Of a DNA stretch of 11,078 nt, positions 1 through 6,631 are shown piece by piece (positions within the stretch are counted from its first letter, which is position 1; the number at the start of each line of letters is the position of its first letter). A program made the position numbers and the translations under genes. The notes beneath the pieces were generated by a model that was not told the DNA's origin, did no database searches, and saw nothing but the letters and a program-made list of their open reading frames with translations. Source of the stretch: Smithella sp. ME-1 (GTDB taxonomy: Bacteria > Desulfobacterota > Syntrophia > Syntrophales > Smithellaceae); assembly GCA_000495415.1 (NCBI GenBank), contig AWGX01000666.1, positions 1 through 11,078 of the forward strand, written 5' to 3'.

Positions 1-60
1 GGAGAGGGGTAGGGTGAGGGTGAAAACGAAAACTGCCCCCTCCCTCCCAGGGGCGGGGAA
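1..60. repeat. G/C-rich, repeat-like intergenic stretch
   Basis: Positions 1-22 are a purine tract with G runs (gggg, ggg, ggg) separated by short TA/TGA linkers. Positions 36-58 hold C runs followed by two G4 runs: C37-40 can pair with G55-58 and C42-44 with G51-53, with one mismatch (T41/C54) and a loop of about six bases. A T run sits at 64-68, so this could be a weak terminator for a gene left of the window. The composition resembles intergenic repeats rather than coding sequence. Only one copy is visible here, so the repeat status is an inference. Confidence 0.3.
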
Positions 61-78
61 GTATTTTTGGAGTTTTGA

Positions 79-852
79 ATGCTGAAAGCAGGAACCATGT
101 TATCCAGGCTATACGAATTTATTTTGCCGCAGGCAGGAAGCCTCAAGATTGCCGATCTACGCATCGGGCTTGGTTACACCGGAGTCAGGCTGGATAATGA
201 CTGCACAGGAATTGCCGCCGTTTTATTTGATGCATTGCCGCATGGCTGTACGGTTATGCCGGCGGCAGGTAGCTTTACAGGATCTTCTGCTGTGGATTTG
301 TTAAAATATCTTATTGAAGGGAAAAATCCTCTGGAATTTGCCATCGGCTTAGCTTGCGCCAACGCTTTAATTAAACCACCTGCGGATTCCGGAGATGATA
401 AAGAAGCAACAACTTACCTTAATTTACAACCAGGTGAAAAAGTTGTCATGGTGGGCTTATTTGCGCCACTGGTGGAAAGAATTCGTGCTACCGGTGCCAT
501 TTTAACTGTAATTGAAAAAAATCCTGAACGCCTGGGTTTGCTCTCCCCGAAAGACAAAGAAAGGGCGCTGAAAGATTGTGATGTCGCGATTATTACTGCA
601 ACCACACTTCTAAACAATACTTTTGAAGAAACGATTTCCCTGCTGGGCGTGCCGCGATCGGTGGTCTTAATGGGACCTTCAACGCCGCTTGTTCCCGTGA
701 TTTTCCGGGATACTCCCGTTACACATCTGGGCGGTGTTGTTGTTGCGAATGCCGCAAAAGTCCTGCAAATCATTTCCGAAGGTGGAGGAACACCGGCACT
801 TCGACCCTATCTGCGTTTTGTAAATCTGATTAATAAGAAGTCAGGGAACTAG
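79..852 (+). CDS. DUF4213/DUF364 domain protein, putative heavy-metal chelation
   Basis: The 257-residue protein has an N-terminal DUF4213-like part (about residues 8-95, with IGLGYTGVRL at 29-38) and a C-terminal Rossmann-like DUF364 part (about 112-245). The latter shows VVMVGLFAPLVERI at 122-135, an acidic residue ending the next strand (VIEKNPE, 144-150), TATTLLNNT (173-181), MGPSTPL (198-204) and a glycine-rich EGGG (234-237). The length is normal for the family. A published structure of one member combines an enolase-N-like and a Rossmann-like fold, from which heavy-metal chelation was suggested; the biochemical role is unproven. GGAG at 69-72, six bases before ATG 79, supports this start; an ATG at 97 with AGGA before it is an alternative. 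No promoter is evident, so it may be co-transcribed with a gene left of the window. Its last 12 bases overlap the 3' end of fdhD on the other strand. The position beside fdhD and a Mo/W enzyme suggests metal or cofactor handling, by inference only. Confidence 0.85.
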   Translation: MLKAGTMLSRLYEFILPQAGSLKIADLRIGLGYTGVRLDNDCTGIAAVLFDALPHGCTVMPAAGSFTGSSAVDLLKYLIEGKNPLEFAIGLACANALIKPPADSGDDKEATTYLNLQPGEKVVMVGLFAPLVERIRATGAILTVIEKNPERLGLLSPKDKERALKDCDVAIITATTLLNNTFEETISLLGVPRSVVLMGPSTPLVPVIFRDTPVTHLGGVVVANAAKVLQIISEGGGTPALRPYLRFVNLINKKSGN

Positions 853-1641
853 TCTTTCCTGACAGCTGTAGATGAAGCCACCGCTGGTGCGGACATATCC
901 TAATAAGGTTACGTTGTGCTGAATCGCCAGTTTTACGGCGGCGGTGGTGGGAGTAGATTTTGAAACTAAAACCGGAACACCCATCCGGATAATTTTCGTC
1001 ATTATTTCAGAAGATATTCTTCCCGATACAAAAACAACTCCCTGACTGAATAAATCAAGCTTGTTTTCCTTCAACATTAACCCTGTGATCTTGTCGAAAC
1101 AGTTATGCCTGCCGATATCTTCAATCAGTATCTCATAATTGGCGGTATGGAACAGCACACTGTGTACTCCGCCAACGTTGGCAAATATTTCTGATCTGGT
1201 GATAAAGTCATTCATTAAATCCAGGATAGTGTTAATGGGGTATGTCGCGCTGCTCTCAACAGCTTTGTATTGGCTTTGTTTCAGTGGATTGATATAGGTA
1301 TAACATTTGCCGCAGCCGGAGGTGATGCTTCTTAAGCTTTCCTGCCGGTCGATTATTACTCCTTCTTTCAGGTTGATGATAACCGCCAGCATCTTGTCAT
1401 TGAAATAAATATTTTCGATATCCGAATAGGAATTAATAACTCCTTCGTTGTAAAGGAAACCCAGTGCCAGTTCTTCCTGATACTGATTCATACAAAGCAC
1501 CGAGACAAGTTCCGTTCCGTTGACGACGACTTTCAGGGATATTTCAGCTATCACTTTTTTGCTGACATCAACGATGCGGCAACCATTTTTGTCTCTGATG
1601 ATCTCGCCTACATTTAGTTCTTCGTAAATTGTATCTTCCAA
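841..1641 (-). CDS. fdhD: FdhD, formate dehydrogenase accessory sulfurtransferase
   Basis: The 266-residue cytoplasmic protein matches FdhD (also called FdhD/NarQ), which passes sulfur from a cysteine desulfurase to the Mo/W-bis-MGD cofactor of formate dehydrogenase and is needed for its activity. The diagnostic flexible loop SGCGKC is present, with the two sulfur-relay cysteines at 110 and 113. Other family signatures are EELALGFLYNEGVI (56-69), the VHSVLF and EDIGRHNCFDKI stretches, VSGRIS followed by a ...MGVPVLVSKSTPT segment, and a C-terminal LLGYVR. The length is close to the E. coli protein (277). The start is TTG at 1639-1641, supported by AAAGG at 1651-1655 nine bases upstream; no in-frame ATG fits better. 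It is transcribed divergently from fdnGHI across a shared 346-base control region, as expected for a dedicated maturation factor, and its 3' end overlaps the DUF364 gene by 12 bases. Confidence 0.96.
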   Translation of the reverse strand: MEDTIYEELNVGEIIRDKNGCRIVDVSKKVIAEISLKVVVNGTELVSVLCMNQYQEELALGFLYNEGVINSYSDIENIYFNDKMLAVIINLKEGVIIDRQESLRSITSGCGKCYTYINPLKQSQYKAVESSATYPINTILDLMNDFITRSEIFANVGGVHSVLFHTANYEILIEDIGRHNCFDKITGLMLKENKLDLFSQGVVFVSGRISSEIMTKIIRMGVPVLVSKSTPTTAAVKLAIQHNVTLLGYVRTSGGFIYSCQERLVP

Positions 1642-1681
1642 AGCAAAAATCCTTTCATTGTTAACCTAAATATTTTGCCAC

Positions 1682-1710
1682 AGCATAATAATTTTTTATT
1701 ACACTCTCAA
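1682..1710 (-). promoter_or_regulatory. Predicted sigma70-type promoter of fdhD
   Basis: Reading the - strand, TTGAGA (1705-1710) is followed by a 17-base AT-rich spacer and TATGCT (1682-1687). This is a good -35/-10 pair, placing the start of transcription near 1675 with a leader of about 35 bases before the TTG start codon of fdhD. It is assigned from sequence alone. Confidence 0.6.
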
Positions 1711-1785
1711 CGGATATTTGTCCATATTAATACAATGAATTTAATAGATACGCTATATTTCTTCAATATGATTGTCATTTTTCCA

Positions 1786-1820
1786 TTATGTCATAAATGA
1801 CATAAATAATTGAAATTATT
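1786..1820. promoter_or_regulatory. Two adjacent perfect dyads, predicted operator
   Basis: The first dyad (1786-1805) is TTATGTCA, spacer TAAA, TGACATAA, with perfect 8-bp arms. The second (1805-1820) is AATAATT, spacer GA, AATTATT, with perfect 7-bp arms, and begins on the last base of the first. The inner TGTCA-N4-TGACA has the 5-4-5 geometry of Crp/Fnr-type sites, although it is neither the Fnr (TTGAT-N4-ATCAA) nor the Crp consensus. An extra TGTCA half-site lies at 1773-1777. The first dyad is centred about 80 bases upstream of the predicted fdnG transcription start, a typical activator position, and also lies upstream of the divergent fdhD promoter. The regulator is unknown. The second dyad is pure A/T apart from its spacer and could be chance in this AT-rich stretch. 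Confidence 0.5.
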
Positions 1821-1841
1821 AAATAAAATTACACAAAAAAG

Positions 1842-1870
1842 TTGACATTGGTTTGCGGAAAAGCTATATC
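1842..1870 (+). promoter_or_regulatory. Predicted sigma70-type promoter of the fdnGHI operon
   Basis: A consensus -35 TTGACA (1842-1847), a 17-base spacer and the -10 TATATC (1865-1870) are present. Transcription would start near 1876-1878, giving a leader of about 110 bases before fdnG. The remainder of the divergent region (1642-1987) is very AT-rich and holds no gene. Confidence 0.7.
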
Positions 1871-1880
1871 TAGGCAAACT

Positions 1881-1910
1881 CTGACTATCAGTCATATTAA
1901 GGGAAGTCAG
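1881..1910 (+). promoter_or_regulatory. Leader inverted repeats, operator or competing hairpins
   Basis: CTGACT at 1881-1886 can pair with AGTCA at 1890-1894 (five pairs, three-base loop) or with AGTCAG at 1905-1910 (six pairs, 18-base loop). The two pairings exclude each other. The element lies just after the predicted transcription start, so it could be a DNA operator or a small RNA structure near the 5' end of the fdn transcript. No known riboswitch is recognised. Confidence 0.35.
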
Positions 1911-1987
1911 GTTTTGATGTTTGGTTTTAAAATTCAAAAATAAAAAACGCATAAAGTGTAAATTTTGAGGAAAGGAGATTACAATCA

Positions 1988-4900
1988 ATGAACGTCAGCC
2001 GAAGAGGTTTCTTGAAGATTTCCGGCGCTATTGCAGCGGTCAGTGGTTTGGGCATTAGTCTTAAGCCCATATCAGCGCACGCTCAAGAGCTGAAAATCAA
2101 ATATGCTAAAGAAACCACCACCGTTTGTCCGTATTGTTCCGTTGGATGCAGTATCATAGTATCCGTACGTGACGGCAAGGTTATCAACACAGAAGGTGAT
2201 CCTGATAGCCCCATCAACAGAGGCGCGCTGTGCAGTAAAGGTGGTTCGATTTATCAGATGGCCGTCAATGAAAACCGCCTTGGCAAACCGCTTTACAGGG
2301 CGCCGTTCGCCACGGAATGGAAAGAAGTCGAGTGGGAATGGGCGTTGGATAAGATTGCCCAGAACGTTAAGAAAAGCCGCGACAAAAGTTTCAAAAAAGT
2401 AAATGAAAAAGGCGAACTTGTCAATCGCACCGAAGGAATTGCTTCTGTCGGCAGCGCGGCGATGGATCTTGAAGAATGCTACACGTACCAAAAATTCTTA
2501 AGGGGGTTGGGTCTGGTCTATATTGAACATCAGGCCCGTATCTGACACAGCCCGACTGTACCGGCTCTGGCAGAGTCGTTCGGACGCGGCGCAATGACCA
2601 ATCACTGGGTCGATTTTAAAAACACTGATGTGTTTTTAATCATGGGAAGCAATCCTGCTTCCAATCACCCCATATCATTCAAGTGGATTCAGGAAGCTGT
2701 CGACAAACGGGGAGCGAAAATAATATGTGTTGATCCCCGCTTTACACAATCGGCGGCGAGAGCTCATTTATACGCTCCTCTTCGTTCAGGAACGGATATC
2801 GCTTTCCTGGGCGGCATGATTAAATATATTTTGGATAACAAACTTTATTTCATGGAGTATGTAAAAAATTACACCAACGCATCATTCCTGGTTAATCCGG
2901 CGCTGAAACTTCCCGGAGAAAACAATGGTGTCTTTTCCGGTCTTAAAGATGGCAAGTATGAAAAAGACACCTGGGGTTATCAGACGGATGCTGAAGGTGT
3001 AATCAAAAAAGATCCGACGATGACGGATCCGAACTGCGTTTTCCAGCTTCTAAAAAAACATTATTCCCGCTACAATACTGATATCGTTTCCAAAATTACC
3101 GGAACCCCGAAGGATAAACTGGTTGAAGTCTACAAGCTCTATGCTTCTACCGGCAAACCCAACAAGGCGGGCGTTGAACTTTACGCGATGGGCTGGACAC
3201 AACATACAGTAGGTGTGCAGAACATCAGAACGATGTGCATTATCCAGTTGCTTCTGGGCAACATGGGTATTGCGGGCGGCGGAATCGCGGCAATGAGAGG
3301 TGAATCCAACGTTCAAGGTTCCACCGACCATGGTCTGCTTTTTCACATCTGGCCGGGCTATTTGGGAACGCCGACTGCTTCTCTTTCAACCCTGGCGATT
3401 TATAACGAGAAACAGACACCTAAAACAAAGGAAAAAAACTCTCTCAACTGGTGGAAAAACAAACCCAAGTATGTCGCCAGCTTCCTGCGTTCCATGTACG
3501 GTAAAAACATGACTCTCGAAGAGGCTTATAATGCACTGCCGAAGATTGATGACGGGCAGAACGCTTCATGGTTGATGATTTTCGACCAGATGTACAAAGA
3601 GAAGTTCACGGGATTCTTTGCCTGGGGCATGAATCCCGCCTGCAGTGGCGCTCATTCCAATAAAGTGCGTCAGGCGCTCGGCAAACTCGACTGGATGGTC
3701 AATGTTAATCTGTTTGATAACGAAACCGGTTCTTTCTGGCGTGGTCCGGGAATGGATCCCGCGAAGATTAAAACAGAAGTATTCATGTTGCCCTGCGCCT
3801 CCTCCGTTGAGAAAGAAGGCAGTATTGCCAATAGCGGACGTCTGCAGCAGTGGCGTTATAAAGCCATTCCCTATTATGGAGACTCCAAGCCGGATGGCGA
3901 TATAATGAGTGAAATTTTCTTTAAGGTCAGAGGCCTTTACTTGAAGCAGGGTGGTCCCAACGCGGCAGCAATCACCAGCCTCACCTGGCCCTATGGCAAG
4001 AAAGTCGGCCATGAATTCCACTATAATCCCAGAATGGTTGCGGCGGAAATTAATGGTTTCTTCTTGGAAGAAAAAACGATCGAGAATCCAACCAAGAAAG
4101 GCGAATTCAAAACCTTCAAGAAGGGTGACTTGGTCCCGACGTTTGCCTGGCTTCAGGATGACGGCTCCACTTCATCGGGCTGCTGGGTTTATTGCGGTTC
4201 CGTAGACAAGGAAAAAGGAATTCTGCCAATGCGCCGCGGACAGGCCGATCCGACAGGTCTGGGACTTTATTCCGAATGGGCATGGTGCTGGCCGCTGAAT
4301 CGCCGCGTCATTTACAATGGCGCTTCGGTGGACTTAAACGGCAAGCCCTGGGATTCCAGCCGTGCCATTATTACGTGGGACGCCAAGGAAGAAAAATGGA
4401 AAGGCGATGTTCCCGATGGAACAGGAAATCCCGGCAAGGGCCGGCCGCCGTTCATCATGAAACCGGATGGCGTAGCCTCTCTCTATGGACCCGGTCTGGC
4501 TGATGGTCCTTTCCCCGAACACTATGAACCTCTTGAGTGCCCGGTGGAGAAAAATCTTATGTCAGTACAGAAAAATAATCCGGCCATTAAGCGGTTTGAT
4601 AAGAAAGGCGTCGGCTCCGATATGGATGTGTATTCCGGAGTCGAAACCTGCGATCCCCGATTCCCATTCATTTGCTCGACCTACCGGGTCAGCGAACATT
4701 GGCAGACGGGTGTTTTGACCCGTTGGTGTCCGTGGCTGGCGGAAATGCAGCCCGGTATGTTTGTGGAAATGAGCGAGGAACTGGCCAAGATGAGGAATAT
4801 TAAAACCGGAGATAAATGTACGGTAAGTTCAGCGCGCGGCGAAGTGGTGTGTACAGCCATTGTTACGCCCCGCTTTAAACCGTTTGATATTAACGGTAAT

Positions 4901-5101
4901 GAAATCCATGAAATCGGTATCCCCTGGCATTTCGGTTGGATTACAACAAAAGACCGGAAATACGATGCCAAAGATAAAAAAGCTGAGGTATTCACTACCG
5001 GCGATGCGGCCAACCTTTTGACGCCGACCATCGGTGATCCCAACACGATGATACCGGAGAGCAAAGCCTTCATGGCGAATGTTGTAAAGGGGGTGAAGTA
5101 A
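1988..5101 (+). CDS. fdnG: Formate dehydrogenase alpha subunit, selenocysteine-containing, Tat-exported
   Basis: This is one 1037-residue protein read through an in-frame UGA at 2543-2545 (Sec186). It oxidises formate to CO2 (or the reverse) at a Mo/W bis-MGD site on the periplasmic side. Residues 1-32 are a Tat signal (SRRGFLK, hydrophobic stretch, cleavage likely after AHA-32). The N-terminal [4Fe-4S] domain has Cys47, Cys50, Cys54 and Cys82, with CSKG giving the conserved lysine. Sec186 lies in HQARI-U-H, matching HQARV/NQARV-U-H of FdnG/FdoG, followed by FGRGAMTNHWVD and the MGSNPASNHP stretch. The MGD-binding core continues through LLGNMGIAGGG, and the C-terminal molybdopterin-dinucleotide domain runs from about 895. 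The E. coli FdnG is 1015 residues. AAAGGAG at 1971-1977 precedes ATG 1988 by ten bases. It is the first gene of fdnGHI, and the beta ATG follows its TAA after one base. A cysteine-like frame break is excluded because both halves share the frame and the conserved Sec context. Whether the metal is Mo or W cannot be seen. Confidence 0.96.
2543..2583 (+). promoter_or_regulatory. UGA selenocysteine codon and bacterial SECIS-like hairpin
   Basis: The UGA (2543-2545) is followed at once by a hairpin: CGACT (2553-2557) pairs perfectly with AGTCG (2574-2578), and inside it CC (2561-2562) pairs with GG (2569-2570) around the loop GGCUCU (2563-2568). A U (2559) is unpaired on the 5' side near the top. 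This matches the E. coli fdhF/fdnG pattern of a small apical stem with a bulged U and a GGUCU-like loop that SelB recognises, at the expected short distance from the UGA. It would direct Sec insertion with SelA/SelB/SelC/SelD, none of which is in this window. The fold was done by eye. Confidence 0.85.
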
Positions 5102-5102
5102 T

Positions 5103-5909
5103 ATGTCAGAGAAGATTAAATTATACGATGCTTCGAAATGTACAGCCTGCCGCGGTTGCCAGTTGGCCTGCAAACAGTGGAATGGTCTCAAAGCCGGTCA
5201 GACGGAACAAGCTGGTACGTACCAGAATCCGTCTTCTTTGCAGACGAATACCTACATGATTATTCACTTTCAGGATTATGCCACGCCTGAAGGTAATGTA
5301 AAATGGCTGTTCCGTAAAGAAGCCTGTATGCATTGCACCAACGCGGCTTGTGTGACCGTTTGCCCAAGTGGCGCTCTTCATTACAATAAAGAATTTGGAA
5401 CCGTGGGCATGGACAAAGAAAAATGCATCGGTTGCAAGGAGTGTGTTGCGGCCTGTCCATTTGAAGTTCCTAAATACGATAAAAAGACGGAAAAGGTTTA
5501 CAAATGCGACATGTGCGAAACCAGAATCACCAACAATATGAATCCAGCCTGCGTCAAGGCCTGTCCGACCGGCGCCCTCAAATGGGTGGATAAGGAAGAG
5601 GCCATGAAAATTGCCGAAGGACGTGTTCAGAAGCTGGGCGGTGACGCCAATGTTTATGGCGATAAATTCGTTAGTGGTACGCACATGATGTATGTTCTGC
5701 CCGAAAAAGCGGAAGTCTATGACGGAATCCATAAAGATCCCAAGGTTCCTTTCTCTCTTACCGTTTGGAAGAGTTGGCTCAAGCCGTTGAGTTTACTGGC
5801 AGCCGGGGGCGTGATCGGCGGTTCGTTGTTGCATTACTTCATCCATGGTCCGCACAGACCTCACCCGGAACACTATAGTTCAAACGATAAGAAGCAGGGA
5901 GGTGCATAA
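5103..5909 (+). CDS. fdnH: Formate dehydrogenase beta subunit, four [4Fe-4S] clusters
   Basis: The 268-residue electron-transfer subunit carries electrons from FdnG to the cytochrome b subunit. Four ferredoxin-like cysteine groups are visible: C13/C16/C19/C23, C75/C78/C83/C87, C108/C111/C114/C118 and C135/C138/C150/C154, the last with the longer CxxC-x11-CxxxC spacing typical of FdnH/HybA/DmsB-type subunits. In the folded protein cysteines are shared between groups, as in E. coli FdnH. A single membrane anchor spans about 223-247, followed by a short histidine-rich tail (H244, H248, H251, H254, H257) predicted to be cytoplasmic. There is no signal peptide; in this family the subunit is exported with the folded alpha subunit by the Tat system. 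AAAGGGGG inside the alpha 3' end serves as ribosome site, and the ATG lies one base after the alpha TAA, suggesting translational coupling. It is slightly shorter than E. coli FdnH (294). Confidence 0.96.
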   Translation: MSEKIKLYDASKCTACRGCQLACKQWNGLKAGQTEQAGTYQNPSSLQTNTYMIIHFQDYATPEGNVKWLFRKEACMHCTNAACVTVCPSGALHYNKEFGTVGMDKEKCIGCKECVAACPFEVPKYDKKTEKVYKCDMCETRITNNMNPACVKACPTGALKWVDKEEAMKIAEGRVQKLGGDANVYGDKFVSGTHMMYVLPEKAEVYDGIHKDPKVPFSLTVWKSWLKPLSLLAAGGVIGGSLLHYFIHGPHRPHPEHYSSNDKKQGGA

Positions 5910-5910
5910 A

Positions 5911-6558
5911 ATGAGTAAAGAACTGGTTAAAGTTACATCAGCATATGAAAGATTAGTACACTGGATGCTGGCCATCTCCTGTCTTCTTCTGTGTTACACC
6001 GGATTGGGGATGATGTTCAAAGAACTGAACTTTTTCGGAGCCATTTTTGGTGGACTGAAAGGATTAGCCACAGTTCATGACATTATGGCCATCGTTTTCG
6101 CCATATCATTGGTTTTAGCCATTCTGATGTGGTGGAAAGAAGCGGGGATATTTGTTTTTCCGGAAGACTGGGAATGGATTAAAGCAGCAGGCGGATATTT
6201 GTGGCATCTGGATCACGTACCGGAGACGGGCAAGTATAATCCGGGTCAGAAGATGTTTTTTCTGACAGTAGCGTTATTTGGTTTGTTAATGATCTGCACA
6301 GGCTTTTTCATGTGGTATCCGGAGAAGTTTCCCTTTGGGGCAAATTTGCTGGATTGGATATACACACTGCACGTGTTCGGCTTTGTGGTGATCTTTGCCT
6401 TTTTCTTTGTGCATCTGTATCTGGGCACGATCGGCAATCCCGGTTCCGTATCGGCGATGCTGAGCGGAAAGATGGAACTGCCTGTTTTGAGAATGCTGCA
6501 TCCGAAGTGGGTTAAAGAGATGGAGCATGAAGGAAAACTGATTATTGAAAAGAAGTAA
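5911..6558 (+). CDS. fdnI: Formate dehydrogenase gamma subunit, cytochrome b556
   Basis: The 215-residue integral membrane dihaem cytochrome b takes electrons from FdnH and passes them to the quinone pool (or the reverse). Four membrane helices are visible at about 16-36, 53-75, 114-134 and 150-172. The histidines at 17, 56, 154 and 168 correspond one for one to the FdnI haem ligands His18, His57, His155 and His169 of E. coli, so both haem sites look intact, and the length (217 in E. coli) matches. The start is ATG 5911, with AGGGAGG at 5897-5903 about seven bases upstream and one base after the beta TAA. A longer open frame begins inside fdnH at 5845 but lacks this support, and its extra 22 residues do not resemble the family. 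It is the last gene of the operon, followed by a strong terminator. Confidence 0.95.
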   Translation: MSKELVKVTSAYERLVHWMLAISCLLLCYTGLGMMFKELNFFGAIFGGLKGLATVHDIMAIVFAISLVLAILMWWKEAGIFVFPEDWEWIKAAGGYLWHLDHVPETGKYNPGQKMFFLTVALFGLLMICTGFFMWYPEKFPFGANLLDWIYTLHVFGFVVIFAFFFVHLYLGTIGNPGSVSAMLSGKMELPVLRMLHPKWVKEMEHEGKLIIEKK

Positions 6559-6584
6559 GTTAATTTAAATAAAATAGTTTTTTA

Positions 6585-6623
6585 AAGAGGCTTGGGGAAA
6601 TTAATTTTCAAGCCTCTTTTTTT
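6585..6623 (+). terminator. Intrinsic terminator after fdnI
   Basis: Perfect 10-bp arms AAGAGGCTTG (6585-6594) and CAAGCCTCTT (6609-6618) enclose a 14-base loop, followed by TTTTT (T7 counting from 6617 to 6623). It ends the fdnGHI transcript 26 bases after the stop codon. Read on the - strand it also lies just past the amidohydrolase stop, but only three Ts follow the stem there, so termination in that direction would be weaker. Confidence 0.9.
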
Positions 6624-6631
6624 ATGCCAGT

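Noticed and set aside
1876..1987. A molybdenum-cofactor riboswitch in the fdnG leader
   Set aside because: The leader is about 110 bases, mostly A/T, with only short stems; I see none of the conserved multi-stem architecture of that class.
1791..1988. A 65-residue open frame on the - strand in the fdhD-fdnG intergenic region
   Set aside because: It runs through the predicted fdn promoter and leader and is low-complexity AT-rich sequence; no ribosome site was noted and no family is recognised.
1988..2545. fdnG as a pseudogene broken by a nonsense mutation
   Set aside because: The UGA is at the exact catalytic Sec position with a SECIS-like hairpin after it, and the rest of the frame is intact.
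2594..5101. A separate 835-residue molybdopterin oxidoreductase gene starting at ATG 2594
   Set aside because: It is in the same frame as 1988-2545, lacks a ribosome site and an iron-sulfur N-terminus, and begins at the conserved GAMTNHW stretch after the selenocysteine. It is the continuation of fdnG.
5121..5732. A 203-residue open frame on the - strand inside fdnH
   Set aside because: It is antisense to a fully conserved iron-sulfur subunit, and its composition is that of a reverse-complement shadow with no recognisable domain.
5845..5910. An N-terminal extension of FdnI from ATG 5845
   Set aside because: It lies entirely inside fdnH in another frame, has no supporting ribosome site, and would put the haem-ligand histidines out of register with FdnI.
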